DNA from: Nematostella vectensis
Lineage: Eukaryota; Cnidaria; Anthozoa; Actiniaria; Edwardsiidae
Assembly: GCF_932526225.1 (NCBI RefSeq)
Contig: NC_064035.1
Span: 12,716,566-12,780,565, forward strand
Direction of reading: 5' to 3'
Length of the DNA: 64,000 bases
Shown: in pieces, positions 10,706-21,194 of the stretch
Position numbering within the stretch: the first letter of the stretch is position 1
Layout of the letters: each line of letters opens with the position of its first letter
Notes under the pieces: model-generated
Databases searched by the model: none
What the model was told of the DNA's origin: nothing
Seen by the model: the letters and a program-made list of their open reading frames with translations, nothing else
Made by a program: the position numbers and the translations under genes

Positions 10706-13700
10706 ATGGCCTCAGGATATGTCTTACCGCCGCCGGCGCCGCTGGAGATACACAATAGCAATGCTGCTGACAAATGGAAGCGATTTGTGCTCGCTTGGAA
10801 AAACTACTCGTTGGCGACTGGGTTGAACGAGAAAGTTGAAGCCGTACAAGTAGCTACGTTGCTAACAGTTATCGGTGAAGAGGCGAGAGAAGTCTACTCG
10901 ACATTTACCCTGACCGAAGGAGAGACAGACAAGATAGAACCTGTCATAAAGAAATTCGCCGAGTACTGTCAACCAAGAAAGAACGTGCCGTTCGAAAGAT
11001 TCCGTTTCAACCAGCGAATGCAAGAGCCTGGAGAGTCCTACGAGCACTATAGAACAGCGCTGAGAAAATTGGCCGAGTCCTGCGAGTTTGATACGATTAC
11101 GCCAGACGAAATACTTCGAGATCGGTTGTTATTTGGAATACATGACACGAAGGTCAGAGAAAGGTTGTTACGCGAGTCCAAATTAACACTAGCGAAAACA
11201 GATGAAATTTGCCGAGCGGCTGAGAGTATGCTTGCTCAGATGAAAATAGTCAAAGATACATCTGAGACAGACGTCAATGCCGTGAGTAAATTCGAGTCGA
11301 AGAAACCCAACATCAAAAATTATCGGCGAAAGCAACGAGGTCAAGGCAAACAATGTGACAACTGTGGATACCAACATATGGCAAATCAGGAATCGTGTCC
11401 CGCACGAGGAAAGGACTGCCGGAAGTGCGGAGCGAAAAATCACTTTGCCAATAGATGCAAACAGGAAGTCAAGGCTACCGAAGTCGAAGAAACAGATATG
11501 TATCCTGAGGAGACATATCAAACGGAGGAAGTATTGGCCGTCTGGTTGGATGATTCGCAGCTGGTCACATTTCAATCAGAGTCTGGAAGTTTCATCCGTT
11601 TCCAACCTGATACTGGTGCACAATGCAATGTGTTGCCAGTGCACCTATACAAGCAGGCGTGTAACGACCACAAGCTAGTAAAAGTGAAACCCGTGCAAAC
11701 GTCCTTAGTGGCGTATGGGGGATCAAAGATCAAAGTCGTCGGGCATGTCACCATTAGAGTGTGGAGAAACCATGTATCGTGCCAGCTGGATTGTCGCCTT
11801 GTTGACAGCCATGAAATCCGCCCGATTCTGGGGCGTAAGGCATGCCTTGGCATGAACATTATACAGTACAATGACAACGACCAGTTTCACAAACCGCAGA
11901 CAGATGGAGCGACAGTGTTCACCGTTGACCCCAAACCAGGAGCTGCACTAACAAGAGAAGAAATATTGGCTAAGTTCCCAGCAGTGTTCAGTGACGGGGT
12001 TGGCAAACTTGATGGAGAATACACCATCAGACTAGACACAAACGCTCAACCAGTACAACACGCACCACGTAGAGTTGCAGTAGCCCTAAGACCCCAGCTC
12101 AAGAAAACCTTGAATGATCTAGTGGACAAAGAGATAATAGCACCGGTGACCACACCCACCTCGTGGATCAGCTCTATGGTAGTAGTTCCCAAGAAAGATG
12201 GAAAACTGCGAATATGCCTAGACCCAAAGGATCTCAACAAAGCCATCCAGAGGGAAAACTATCCCCTACCAACCATAGAAGAGGTTGCAACACGATTACA
12301 CGGTGCCAAGGTGTTCACGTTGTTGGATGTCCGCAACGGTTTCTGGCACGTCCAGCTAGAGGAAGAGTCGACCTATCTAACAACTTTCCATACACCGTTT
12401 GGCCGATACCGATGGAAGAGAATGCCTTTCGGGATCTCCTCAGCACCAGAAGTGTTTCAAAGAAAGATGCATGAATTTGCCGAAGGTCTGACTGGAACCG
12501 AAGTTGTTGCTGATGATTTCCTGGTAGTGGGCTATGGCGAGAGCTACGAGGAGGCAACGGCGGATCACGACAGGAACCTCCTGGCATTCCTAAACCGTTG
12601 TGATCAACGGGACATACACCTGAATCCCGACAAGATGAGACTTAGGAAATCAGAGTTACTCTTCATTGGCCACATAGCAACTGACAAGGGACTTAAAGTC
12701 GACCCTGCTAAAGTGCGAGCAATTGTGGACATGCCCTCACCGACCGACAAGCTTGGGGTACAGCGTCTGTTAGGCCTAGCCCAATACCTTGCAAAGTTCC
12801 TGCCCCAGCTGTCAGACATCACAAAGCCGCTGAGGGATCTCACACAGAGCGACGTGCAGTTCATCTGGGATGATGTGCAACAGTCTGCGTTTGAAAAGCT
12901 AAAGGATGCCGTTACAGTCACTCCAGTATTGCGGTACTACAACCTAGACGAGGAGATTACACTTCAGTGCGATGCGTCGCAGAGCGGATTGGGTGCCGCA
13001 TTACTACAGAATGGCCAACCAGTAGCCTACGCATCACGTGCACTCACGCCCGCTGAGACGCGTTATGCACAGATTGAGAAGGAGCTGCTCGCGATTGTTT
13101 TTGCGTGTGACCGTTTCCATACGTACGTCTACGGCCGCGAAGTCGTCAACATCGAGACTGATCACAAGCCTTTGGAACCAATCTTCATCAAACCTCTGGC
13201 GACTGCTCCGAAACGCCTACAACGAATGCTGCTGAGTCTGCAGAGTTACAGTCTCAATGTGAAGTACAAGAAAGGCAAAGATCTTTACTTGGCTGACACC
13301 CTAAGCAGAGCTTACCTACCCGAAGTCAACGCCTGGGAGTGTACCAGGGAGCTGGAGGAGATTGACCATCGATCATGGATGCCAGTGAGAGAAGAGACTT
13401 GGCAGCAACTCAAAAATGCAGCAGTAGATGATGCGGTGCAACAAAACCTTCGAGAGGTTATAAAGAGAGGTTGGCCAGAGAGCAAAACAGACCTGCCGGA
13501 GTGCGTGCATCCTTACTTTGATATTCGAGACGAGCTAACTGTCCAAGAAGAACTCATCTTTAAAGGCCAACAGTTGGTGGTTCCTAGAGCCCTGAGGAAG
13601 GAGCTTATGGAAAAGACACACTCATCCCACATCGGTATAGAAGGCTGCATAAGACGAGCAAGAGACACGTTTTTCTGGCCGCGGATGACTGTCGAGTTGA

Positions 13701-14674
13701 AGGAGTACATCACAAAATGCGAAGTATGTTTGACTCATCGCAGTGGCCAACGAAAGGAGCCAATTCTCCAACATGAGTTTGTCGCTCGACCTTGGGGAAA
13801 GGTCTCAGCTGACCTCTGTGAGCTCGACAACCGAACACTGCTAGTGGTCAGTGACTACTTCAGCAACTACATAGAAGTGGCCCAGCTTAACACAGTGACG
13901 TCACGAGCAATAATAAAGGAGCTGAAGGCAATATTTGCCAGGTTTGGCATCCCAGACACCCTTATAACCGACAATGGACCGCAGTTCGCATCAGCGGAGT
14001 TTAGTGTATTTGCCAAGACCTGGATGTTCGAACACAAGACGTCATCCCCAAGATATGCCCAAGCAAATGGGAAAGCGGAAAATGCTGTACAGACAGTAAA
14101 GAGGCTGTTTAAAAAATGCAAGACATCCGGGGGGTCAGAATTCCAAGCACTTCTCGACTGGCGGAATACTCCGACTGCTGGAATCGGAACTAGCCCGGCC
14201 CAGCGCCTTTTCGGACGTCGATGCAAAACACTTCTCCCTGTGGCAGGTTCCCTACTACAGCCTAGCTACAACACTGAAGAGGACACCAGGAAGTTGATAG
14301 GTACCAAGCAACGCCAGAAGTTTTATTACGATAAGCACAGCAAGCCCCTGGAGCCCATCGCTGTCGGCGAAACTGTGCGCATGAAGCTACCAGGACAAGA
14401 CACGTGGACGCCTGGTACGTGTTTAGGTCAAGCCGGACCTAGGAGCTACAACGTCGAGACTGAAGGTACCACCTACCGACGAAACCGCCGACAGTTGATC
14501 AGCACTGGAGAAACAAACAGCCAAGTACCTGATGTTCTGGAATCACCAGAACCCGATGATGCTCAGCAGCAACCCAGCCAGGTTGCCATGCCACCAGATT
14601 CTTCACAGGCTATAACAAGGCCTTGGCGGGAGGTGAAGCCTCCTGCATGGCTCAAAGACTATGTGCCAAAATAA
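10706..14674 (+). CDS. Ty3/gypsy gag-pol polyprotein
   Basis: A single 1322-aa frame starts 18 bp after the LTR. In order: a gag-like helical region (about residues 1-200), two zinc-knuckle-like clusters (about 217 and 238; the second is CRKCGAKNHFANRC), an aspartic protease (DTGA, Asp302), reverse transcriptase (LLDVRNGFWH near 540; catalytic VADD near 603 in place of the usual YxDD), RNase H (QCDASQSGLGAAL near 755), and integrase with an HHCC region (from about 971) and DD35E (Asp near 1035, Asp1089, Glu1125). The order PR-RT-RH-IN is that of Ty3/gypsy elements. Gag and pol are fused with no frameshift, so another way of setting the Gag:Pol ratio would be needed. Confidence 0.97.
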   Translation: MASGYVLPPPAPLEIHNSNAADKWKRFVLAWKNYSLATGLNEKVEAVQVATLLTVIGEEAREVYSTFTLTEGETDKIEPVIKKFAEYCQPRKNVPFERFRFNQRMQEPGESYEHYRTALRKLAESCEFDTITPDEILRDRLLFGIHDTKVRERLLRESKLTLAKTDEICRAAESMLAQMKIVKDTSETDVNAVSKFESKKPNIKNYRRKQRGQGKQCDNCGYQHMANQESCPARGKDCRKCGAKNHFANRCKQEVKATEVEETDMYPEETYQTEEVLAVWLDDSQLVTFQSESGSFIRFQPDTGAQCNVLPVHLYKQACNDHKLVKVKPVQTSLVAYGGSKIKVVGHVTIRVWRNHVSCQLDCRLVDSHEIRPILGRKACLGMNIIQYNDNDQFHKPQTDGATVFTVDPKPGAALTREEILAKFPAVFSDGVGKLDGEYTIRLDTNAQPVQHAPRRVAVALRPQLKKTLNDLVDKEIIAPVTTPTSWISSMVVVPKKDGKLRICLDPKDLNKAIQRENYPLPTIEEVATRLHGAKVFTLLDVRNGFWHVQLEEESTYLTTFHTPFGRYRWKRMPFGISSAPEVFQRKMHEFAEGLTGTEVVADDFLVVGYGESYEEATADHDRNLLAFLNRCDQRDIHLNPDKMRLRKSELLFIGHIATDKGLKVDPAKVRAIVDMPSPTDKLGVQRLLGLAQYLAKFLPQLSDITKPLRDLTQSDVQFIWDDVQQSAFEKLKDAVTVTPVLRYYNLDEEITLQCDASQSGLGAALLQNGQPVAYASRALTPAETRYAQIEKELLAIVFACDRFHTYVYGREVVNIETDHKPLEPIFIKPLATAPKRLQRMLLSLQSYSLNVKYKKGKDLYLADTLSRAYLPEVNAWECTRELEEIDHRSWMPVREETWQQLKNAAVDDAVQQNLREVIKRGWPESKTDLPECVHPYFDIRDELTVQEELIFKGQQLVVPRALRKELMEKTHSSHIGIEGCIRRARDTFFWPRMTVELKEYITKCEVCLTHRSGQRKEPILQHEFVARPWGKVSADLCELDNRTLLVVSDYFSNYIEVAQLNTVTSRAIIKELKAIFARFGIPDTLITDNGPQFASAEFSVFAKTWMFEHKTSSPRYAQANGKAENAVQTVKRLFKKCKTSGGSEFQALLDWRNTPTAGIGTSPAQRLFGRRCKTLLPVAGSLLQPSYNTEEDTRKLIGTKQRQKFYYDKHSKPLEPIAVGETVRMKLPGQDTWTPGTCLGQAGPRSYNVETEGTTYRRNRRQLISTGETNSQVPDVLESPEPDDAQQQPSQVAMPPDSSQAITRPWREVKPPAWLKDYVPK

Positions 14675-14811
14675 CATTGAAACTGTTAGGACACTGAACA
14701 TTAGTAATAATCCATCGTATGATTTTAGTTGTAAAATTTCGATTTTTTACCCTTTGATTATTATAATGTTGTTTTAACCAACCGTTAGCGTTACTGTTAA
14801 AAGAGGGAAGA

Positions 14812-14940
14812 TGTGACAAGTTGCGTGACAGAGCACGTGCTCAGAACGTGACCCAGGACCCATATAGATTGTGCAAGACTCATGGCTCGTTTCACCGTTG
14901 AATAAACGTCTACAAAACTTCTTATTATCCTCTTCTTACA
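14812..14940 (+). repeat. 3' LTR, Ty3/gypsy element (129 bp)
   Basis: Identical to 10559-10687. It is preceded by the polypurine tract and followed by the second AATTC target copy at 14941-14945. Confidence 0.95.
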
Positions 14941-17348
14941 AATTCGCTGAACAAAAAACTGCCAAAAATACAAGTAACGTTCATATGAAGACATAAATCA
15001 ACGCTAGAACAACCCATATGGATACGTTTTTCTAGGAGTGGTTTAATATTAACAGCACTAGCTAGTCTTGGATTTACGAAAAGGGCTGTCTGAGTTATGG
15101 AACCGAGCACATTCACTCACTTTTTCTGATACTTATAAGGGCTTGAAGTTATAAAGGTTAGTCTATTTATCCAGGTATTTTTTTAGATTTTACTGTTAAT
15201 TTCGAAATTCACAACAGCTGACACTGACCCACATCTCTTATTTAAAACTCAGAATTAATTCCAGTTTTTGTATACATGTCATTAAATTATATACAAAAGG
15301 GGTTAACTTAATGTACAGCTGCCTGTCGTACAACCTAAAAAAATACCTCTGTTGGGAAAAAAAACTACAAACTTAAACTACAAACCCCAATAAATACCAA
15401 TAATTTTATTAAAACCCAATTCTAAGCAAATTGAGGTAGTGGTCTTTTTTTGCTGTCTTAAAAATTACAATATGGATAACATATCATGTCTCATCAAAGC
15501 CTTTTTTGTTCGCGCATTCTGAGACCCTAAAAAAATGCAGCTCTAAAAAATATAGTTTGCTTAAAGCCCTAAATAATACCAACTGCACATTTACCTGTGA
15601 TAACAGTTTTATTAGATGACCCACAGGGGTTTCTGTAAAAAAAATGTGGCAACATTTTATTGCTATTTTTCTCAAATTCTTTGTTCTTTTGTTTGTAAAG
15701 TGAAGGTTGATGAAGGGGCATATGCATGTACCTGTATCAAAAAGACACTCATCCTTATGATTTAGTTATCACCATTGTCCTGCAGCAAAAACATGCAGCT
15801 TTATCATAATATCATGTTCTCTATTACCCTGGCTCAAGAGCCTTGAACGGCTATTATTTAGTGGCCAGCAAGCTTGAGCTTTTTTGGGCCACTTAATAGA
15901 GAGACGTCGAGGCTCTGGAACCAGGGTGGTTCCCTATATATCTTATTGGTGATTTTCAGTGGTGAACCAATCAGAAGAAGCAAGAACAATAGCTGTTAGT
16001 TGTCTGATAATATTACAAGGTTCCCCACATAAAATTTACCTTAAGCTGTATCATACATAATAATTAACCCTATAACCAAAGTTAAATTTTCGCAATCATG
16101 TTGTGTTATGTGTATCTTATATAATAGTATAATTTTTTTTGCTTAGGTAATCAAATTTCTAGAATCAGGACCATAGCAGGGGGTGGGGGTTAAAATGATT
16201 AGTGCATTAGTAGAGCACTCTCTCATGGTTCCAAAATGCATATGGGGTGATACTATTCCTTGCATCTTGAGCACTGGGTATAGGCTTATTTCTGTTGTTT
16301 GGGAGCCGACAAACACAGTACACTTTTTTCTGAGTGTGTAACCTAGCAGGCCTGAATCTTAAGATTGCCATAGCTTGGAACTGACACATTTTGAGTTCCT
16401 CTAGGCAAGCAACATAGTGCTGCCTACATACCTTGTTTAGTACTCCAAATTCACTGGGTCATCCCCATTACACAAAGATGTGGCACTTGCAAGGGCAAAC
16501 AAGCTACAATCTTAATTTACTAGTAAAACTAGAAAGACTACATACAAGCTGAAGAAAAACTAGATGGTAACCATAGGCATGGTGTAGACAACCTACATGC
16601 TGTATGTCTCTTTGTTTGTTTTTTTTTCTCAAACAAATAGAGCTTGTAATTATTGAAACTCCCACACCCATGCTCCTGAGGAAGGGTGGGGGGTTAGACT
16701 TTGACCCTGTACAAAACTGAGAAAAGCCCCCAACCCCTTGGGGAAAAACTGCAGTCAAGTCAAGCCCTTATCTTTCATAGCCAGTACACTTAAGCAAGTC
16801 AAGGCTGTAGCAGGGGGGGGGGGGGGGGGCACTGGGGGCATGTGCCCCCATTTGTACCAATTACTATGAAGATAACAGTAACTAAAAAAATGGAAAAATT
16901 AATAATTTTCATCTGGCATCAGTTATCATTCATACTCGTTTTAGCACATTTTGCCGTGCAGCTTGCCACACGCTGATACATGGAAATTCTTGCTACAGAG
17001 GAGAAAGAGACTCAAACCAGAAACTGACATGACTTTTGCAAAGAACATGTGATGCTATTCACTTATCCCGAAACCCCCCAGGGTAGAGACGAGTTATAGA
17101 GTAAAAAACTGTCTATTCCCCCACCTCCTCAGGTCAGATTCTAGTCCAAAAATGCTTTAAACCTCAAGTTAACCACACACTTCCAGGGGACCATGAGGGC
17201 ACCCTCTCATGGTGCTTATAGAACATCATTATATATACCTGCTATTCACATAAAAACAGTAAAATCTGAAAAAAATTACCTGGATAAATAGACTAACCTT
17301 TATAATTTCAAGCCCTTCGTATCAGAAAAAGTGAGTGAGAAGGTCAAT

Positions 17349-17880
17349 CTGAGTTATGGAAACGAGGCCTGCTGTAAACACAGGTAGCCCAGGCAATGGT
17401 TGCTTGTCGTAGATCGGAATTCGGCTGTTCTGAGATCGGTCGAGTAAAGCGTTTATTTATTTTTTTTTTTTTTGTGAAATGTTGTCAATAAAATTGCCTT
17501 AGAACTTAGAACATGCCTTGTTGTTGTCAAATTCGCGTGTAATAAACGATTTTTTTTTGGGGGGGGGGGGGGGTTATCAACGGAATTTATGACTTCTTTC
17601 TCCCTACTCAAGAAAGATATCTTTCTTGAGTAGGGAGAAAGAAGTCATAAATTCCGTTGAGAAACCCCCCCCCCCCCCCCAAAAAAAAAAAATCGTTTAT
17701 ACACGTGAATTTGACAACAACAAGGCATGTTCTAAGTTCTAAGGCAATTTTATTGACAACATTTCACAAAAAAAACGCTTTACTCGGCCGATCTCAGAAC
17801 AGCCGAATTCCGAGCTACGACAAGCAACCATTGTCTGGGTTACCTGTGCTGTAAACAATGTGCTCGGTTCCATAACTCAG
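17349..17880. repeat. Near-perfect ~530-bp palindrome
   Basis: Two ~265-bp arms meet at GATATC (17616-17621), with almost no spacer. The core AAGAAAGATATCTTTCTT lies inside a longer perfect stretch (TATGACTTCTTTCTCCCTAC and its complement). Each arm also has a homopolymer pair (T-run plus G-run at 17550-17573; C-run plus A-run at 17665-17691), AACAACAAGGCATGTTC, and at the outer edge CTGAGTTATGGAA. It could extrude a cruciform. It looks like a foldback transposon or an inverted duplication inserted in the right arm of the larger element. Confidence 0.9.
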
Positions 17881-18059
17881 ACAGCCCTTTTTCGTAAATC
17901 CAAGACTATCAAGCCAGTGCTGTTAATATTAAACCACTCCTAGAAAAACGTATCCATATGGGTTGTTCTAGTTGTTCTAGACTAGTTCCCAGTTCTCTCA
18001 CGACCAAGGGCAACCTGGGTGATGGAAACGAAGCTCTACCCCAAAAGTCGTCCAAACTG

Positions 18060-20345
18060 TCGCAATCTCGTACCAGAACAATGAATACAATACACCAAAA
18101 ACTGGAAAAGTCGTCCAATTCATAGATCCGGCGCGCGCACGAATATCCAATCAGAAAGCAGCAAATAGAAGCCAGCGAAGTGCAACCCAAATGTCCCACA
18201 AAAGTCCCACAAATTGTACAACATATCAGATAAGTCAGTGAGCCCTGCCCGGAGTTATTCTAAATACAGACGTTTATAGGGGTTTTCCTGTGACTTGGAA
18301 AATAAAACACAGTAGCCTAACATGATGGAAACTTGTCTTGTTGTCCAAGCTTGGTGAAAATCTTGTGAGAATGAAGCATAGAAATAGATAACTACGATTT
18401 TGGTTGATGAATGAAAACGGCACGAATCCAGCTTAAAATACGAAATATTGGAAATGATAAGATAAAGCGGTGCTCTCTACGGTAGGTACTGAGTGTTTGT
18501 GTTTTCAAAGCTATTTTTGTCAACCTGCAGTGATTTAAGTGCGGGGAAAATCATAAGAGAAAGCCGAATTCGCTGTTTACGACCGACTTCTAACTACAAT
18601 TTTTATGGGCAAACAGTCTCATTCTTATATGTAATCGAAGTAACCTAGCATATTATCAAACACAAGTTTAATGGTAGGACTTACACTGCTCTTGTAAGTG
18701 GTTTGTTTGCTTTTTTGTTTTTCGTAGTAAATTTGTTTTTCTACAATTGAGTCCCAACTCTACACAAAAAGCGGCCGAGCAAAGAAAACTGGGCTAGCAC
18801 TTTCTACGCTGACCGGAAAATGTTTATTTGCTTGTCCAGATTCGCAGAAAAATATCTTAAACCAATCTTTTTCGGCGTCGATTGCCGACTTTTTGTGGGA
18901 CATTTGTGGGACCACATGGCTGTTATTGCACCATCTCTTTCCTGATTGGCTATTCGTGCGCTATTCCCCGATCGTTCGGTCATACCGGGAAATATGAGGC
19001 CTCGGCTTTTGCGCATCGACCTCGCAAAGCCTCGGTCGATACGCCAAAGCCTCAGTTTGATATTTCCCGGCATGACCTCACTCTCGGTTAGTAAGTAGTT
19101 ATTATCCATGATATTTTATTAAGGGTTTTAATCATTTACTTGCTTGAATTAGCCGATGGTAATGGAATTTTTATGTGACTCGGCATTGAGTGGGAGCATA
19201 AAAAATGGCGGCATTTCGCCACCGCTGCTTGCCAGCGGAAAAAAAAGTCAATGTGGGAAAAGGTCATAATACCAAAATCCTATAATATTACACTCTAGAC
19301 AAGTGATTAATAAATGTTATTGTAAAAAAAAAAACTAAAAGTTTACTGTGATTTCATTTTTTTTTTTAACTCCAGAACTATCACTCATGCGACACGAGCA
19401 CACATCTACTTTGTCACTATCCATTTACCCAAAAAAATATATACAAGCTATGAAGCAAAGTAGTTTGTTGCGCGAAGACAGCGTCGTCTTAGCTGACATC
19501 TTGTATTAGGTCGTGAAAATCATCCTAAAAAAATGCTATGCTAGTCTCCATAATCGTTTCATCTATTGCATAGCCTGCTAGCCGGCTCTCCTGTATGTTT
19601 TCGTTGTTTAGGTTCCTTGTGGCACGGAAAACAAAAAAAAGAGCAGGGGGAGGGGGAGATGGATAAGAAATCTTTTTTCTTTGAAATTGCTTCTGTTATC
19701 GCTTTGCTGTAGTATATTTCAGCATCCATATTTTTCTTTTATAATATGACAGCCCATCGTACTTAGCAAGTCAGCAATCTCCACTTCCCAGCAAACGGCA
19801 AGCATGACTCAAGACTGGTCTTTCCTGCCTGCTCACCTTTCTTCCTCGCTTTTTTGCTTGCCACAGGAATCCCGAGACCCCAGAAACAGGAATTTCCGAA
19901 TTTAACCCACTGGAGAGCCGACCAGCAGGTTATCTTTTGCAATGTATACTTTAATATGCAGAAATTATCTTGGATTTGCTGCAACTACAAGTGAATTCAG
20001 ATCTGTAATACATACATCAAGATAACATGAAATTACATGGTACCAGCAGACTGATTTCAAGGAAATACAGACAGGTTTAATAATTTTGTTAGTGTGCGAT
20101 TTCAGTAATATTGTGTAAAGTAGTGGCGTGCATGACCCTTCACTGTAATTCAGACTTTTGTCTGCGAGAGTGTCGTAATAAACTATTATTATTATTATTA
20201 TCAAAACCCACCATATTTGCACGCAAAATCAAATTTTGACAAAATCAATGAGAAAATAACCTATAAATTATGTTTATTGCACATTACAGAGTAGAGAAAT
20301 TGATTTTAGTACAAATGAGTAATAAAACACTCTAACAATTATTGG
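18060..20345. other. Intergenic region with two hairpin structures and a LINE-like tail
   Basis: No gene is supported. Arms at 18130-18215 and 18885-18970 are inverted copies (TTGTGGGACATTTG, CTGATTGG, ATTCGTGCGC in common), bounding ~700 bp of unrecognised DNA. A second imperfect hairpin spans 18979-19076 (GTCATACCGGGAAATAT and its near complement). At 20160-20205 a GTAATAAACTATTATTATTA run looks like a LINE 3' tail. Confidence 0.55.
20273..20278 (-). terminator. Polyadenylation signal for MGAT1
   Basis: AATAAA on the minus strand, about 68 nt past the MGAT1 stop codon, at a normal distance for a short 3' UTR. Confidence 0.6.
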
Positions 20346-21149
20346 CTATAAGATTCCATTTGAGGGCACTAAATAGAGCCTAGTCCTTTTATACATGACC
20401 GTCACGACACCTTTGTAAGAAGCCCTTGCAACCCCTGATTTCAAGTCAGTCATTGCACCAATGGCTTTAGCCAGCCTCTCAAAACTCCTCTGACTTGAAT
20501 AGAGCAGTTTCACCTCCTTCATATCAAAAGTCAATTTAGAACCTAAATCTGCTATGGTTACAGTTGGAGCTTTGGCAATTGTCTCAATGAATCTTGGGTC
20601 AAAATTTTCTTTTATCAAATATGAAAGGTCTGTTTGGAGGAATGGAAACTTCTTGTCATTCAACTTGATATATTTCAAATGCTGCTCATAAAACTGACCA
20701 CGGCTAACACCAATCTTTCCGTAGGTTTTTGTTCGAGGGATATCTGGTCTTATGCATGCCCTATTCTTACGTTGCTCTGGTTGGCGCATCCAGTCGTCCC
20801 AAAAGCCAAGAGGCCATTTGGGTTTGAGCTCATTCCATATGGACTTGGTAAGCATCCACCCTAGACCTGGGAAGAAATCTGTCCTGAAGAGTATGTCATT
20901 ACTTTGTACTAGTCCTTCTTTCCCATTATCATTCCATGCCGAGACACACCACAGGGTGGGGTCCTTGGTGAGAAGAGGACGTGTTGCTTCAAAGTAGTCA
21001 AAGAAATCCGGGGCTGAAATATGAAAGAACTAGCATTATTTTAAATAGTTATACTGTATATACAGCCCAGTCACCAACAGAACTTTATTTGTTATCACAT
21101 TATTACTATCATTCTCAGCCATACTTCATGTTTAATAGTATTTTGCTCT

Positions 21150-21194
<45 letters not shown>

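Larger units (their letters stand above)
10559..14940 (+). mobile_element. Complete Ty3/gypsy LTR retrotransposon
   Basis: The 4382-bp element has identical 129-bp LTRs, a TGG-starting primer-binding-site candidate at 10688, one gag-pol ORF, a purine-rich tract (AAAAGAGGGAAGA, 14799-14811) abutting the 3' LTR, and a perfect AATTC duplication. There is no third ORF. Identical LTRs and an unbroken ORF mean a recent insertion that may still be mobile. It sits inside the left arm of an older inverted-repeat element. Confidence 0.96.
10434..18044. mobile_element. Large interrupted inverted-repeat (foldback) element region
   Basis: The left arm (10434-10558 continued at 14946-15187) and the right arm (18044 back to 17881, continued at 17345-17265) are imperfect reverse complements. 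Shared blocks include GGTAGAGCTTCGTTTCCATC, CGTGAGAGAACTGGGAACTA, GAACAACCCATATGGATACG and GGTTAGTCTATTTATCCAGG. The left arm is split by a Ty3/gypsy insertion and the right arm by a ~530-bp palindrome. The ~2.1 kb between the arms (15190-17265) has only short ORFs without motifs, plus a G-run at about 16808. A non-autonomous foldback-type DNA transposon with later nested insertions fits best. The outer ends are uncertain. Confidence 0.6.

Noticed and set aside
10706-14674. Endogenous retrovirus
   Set aside because: No envelope-like third ORF and very short LTRs; domain order and content fit a Ty3/gypsy retrotransposon.
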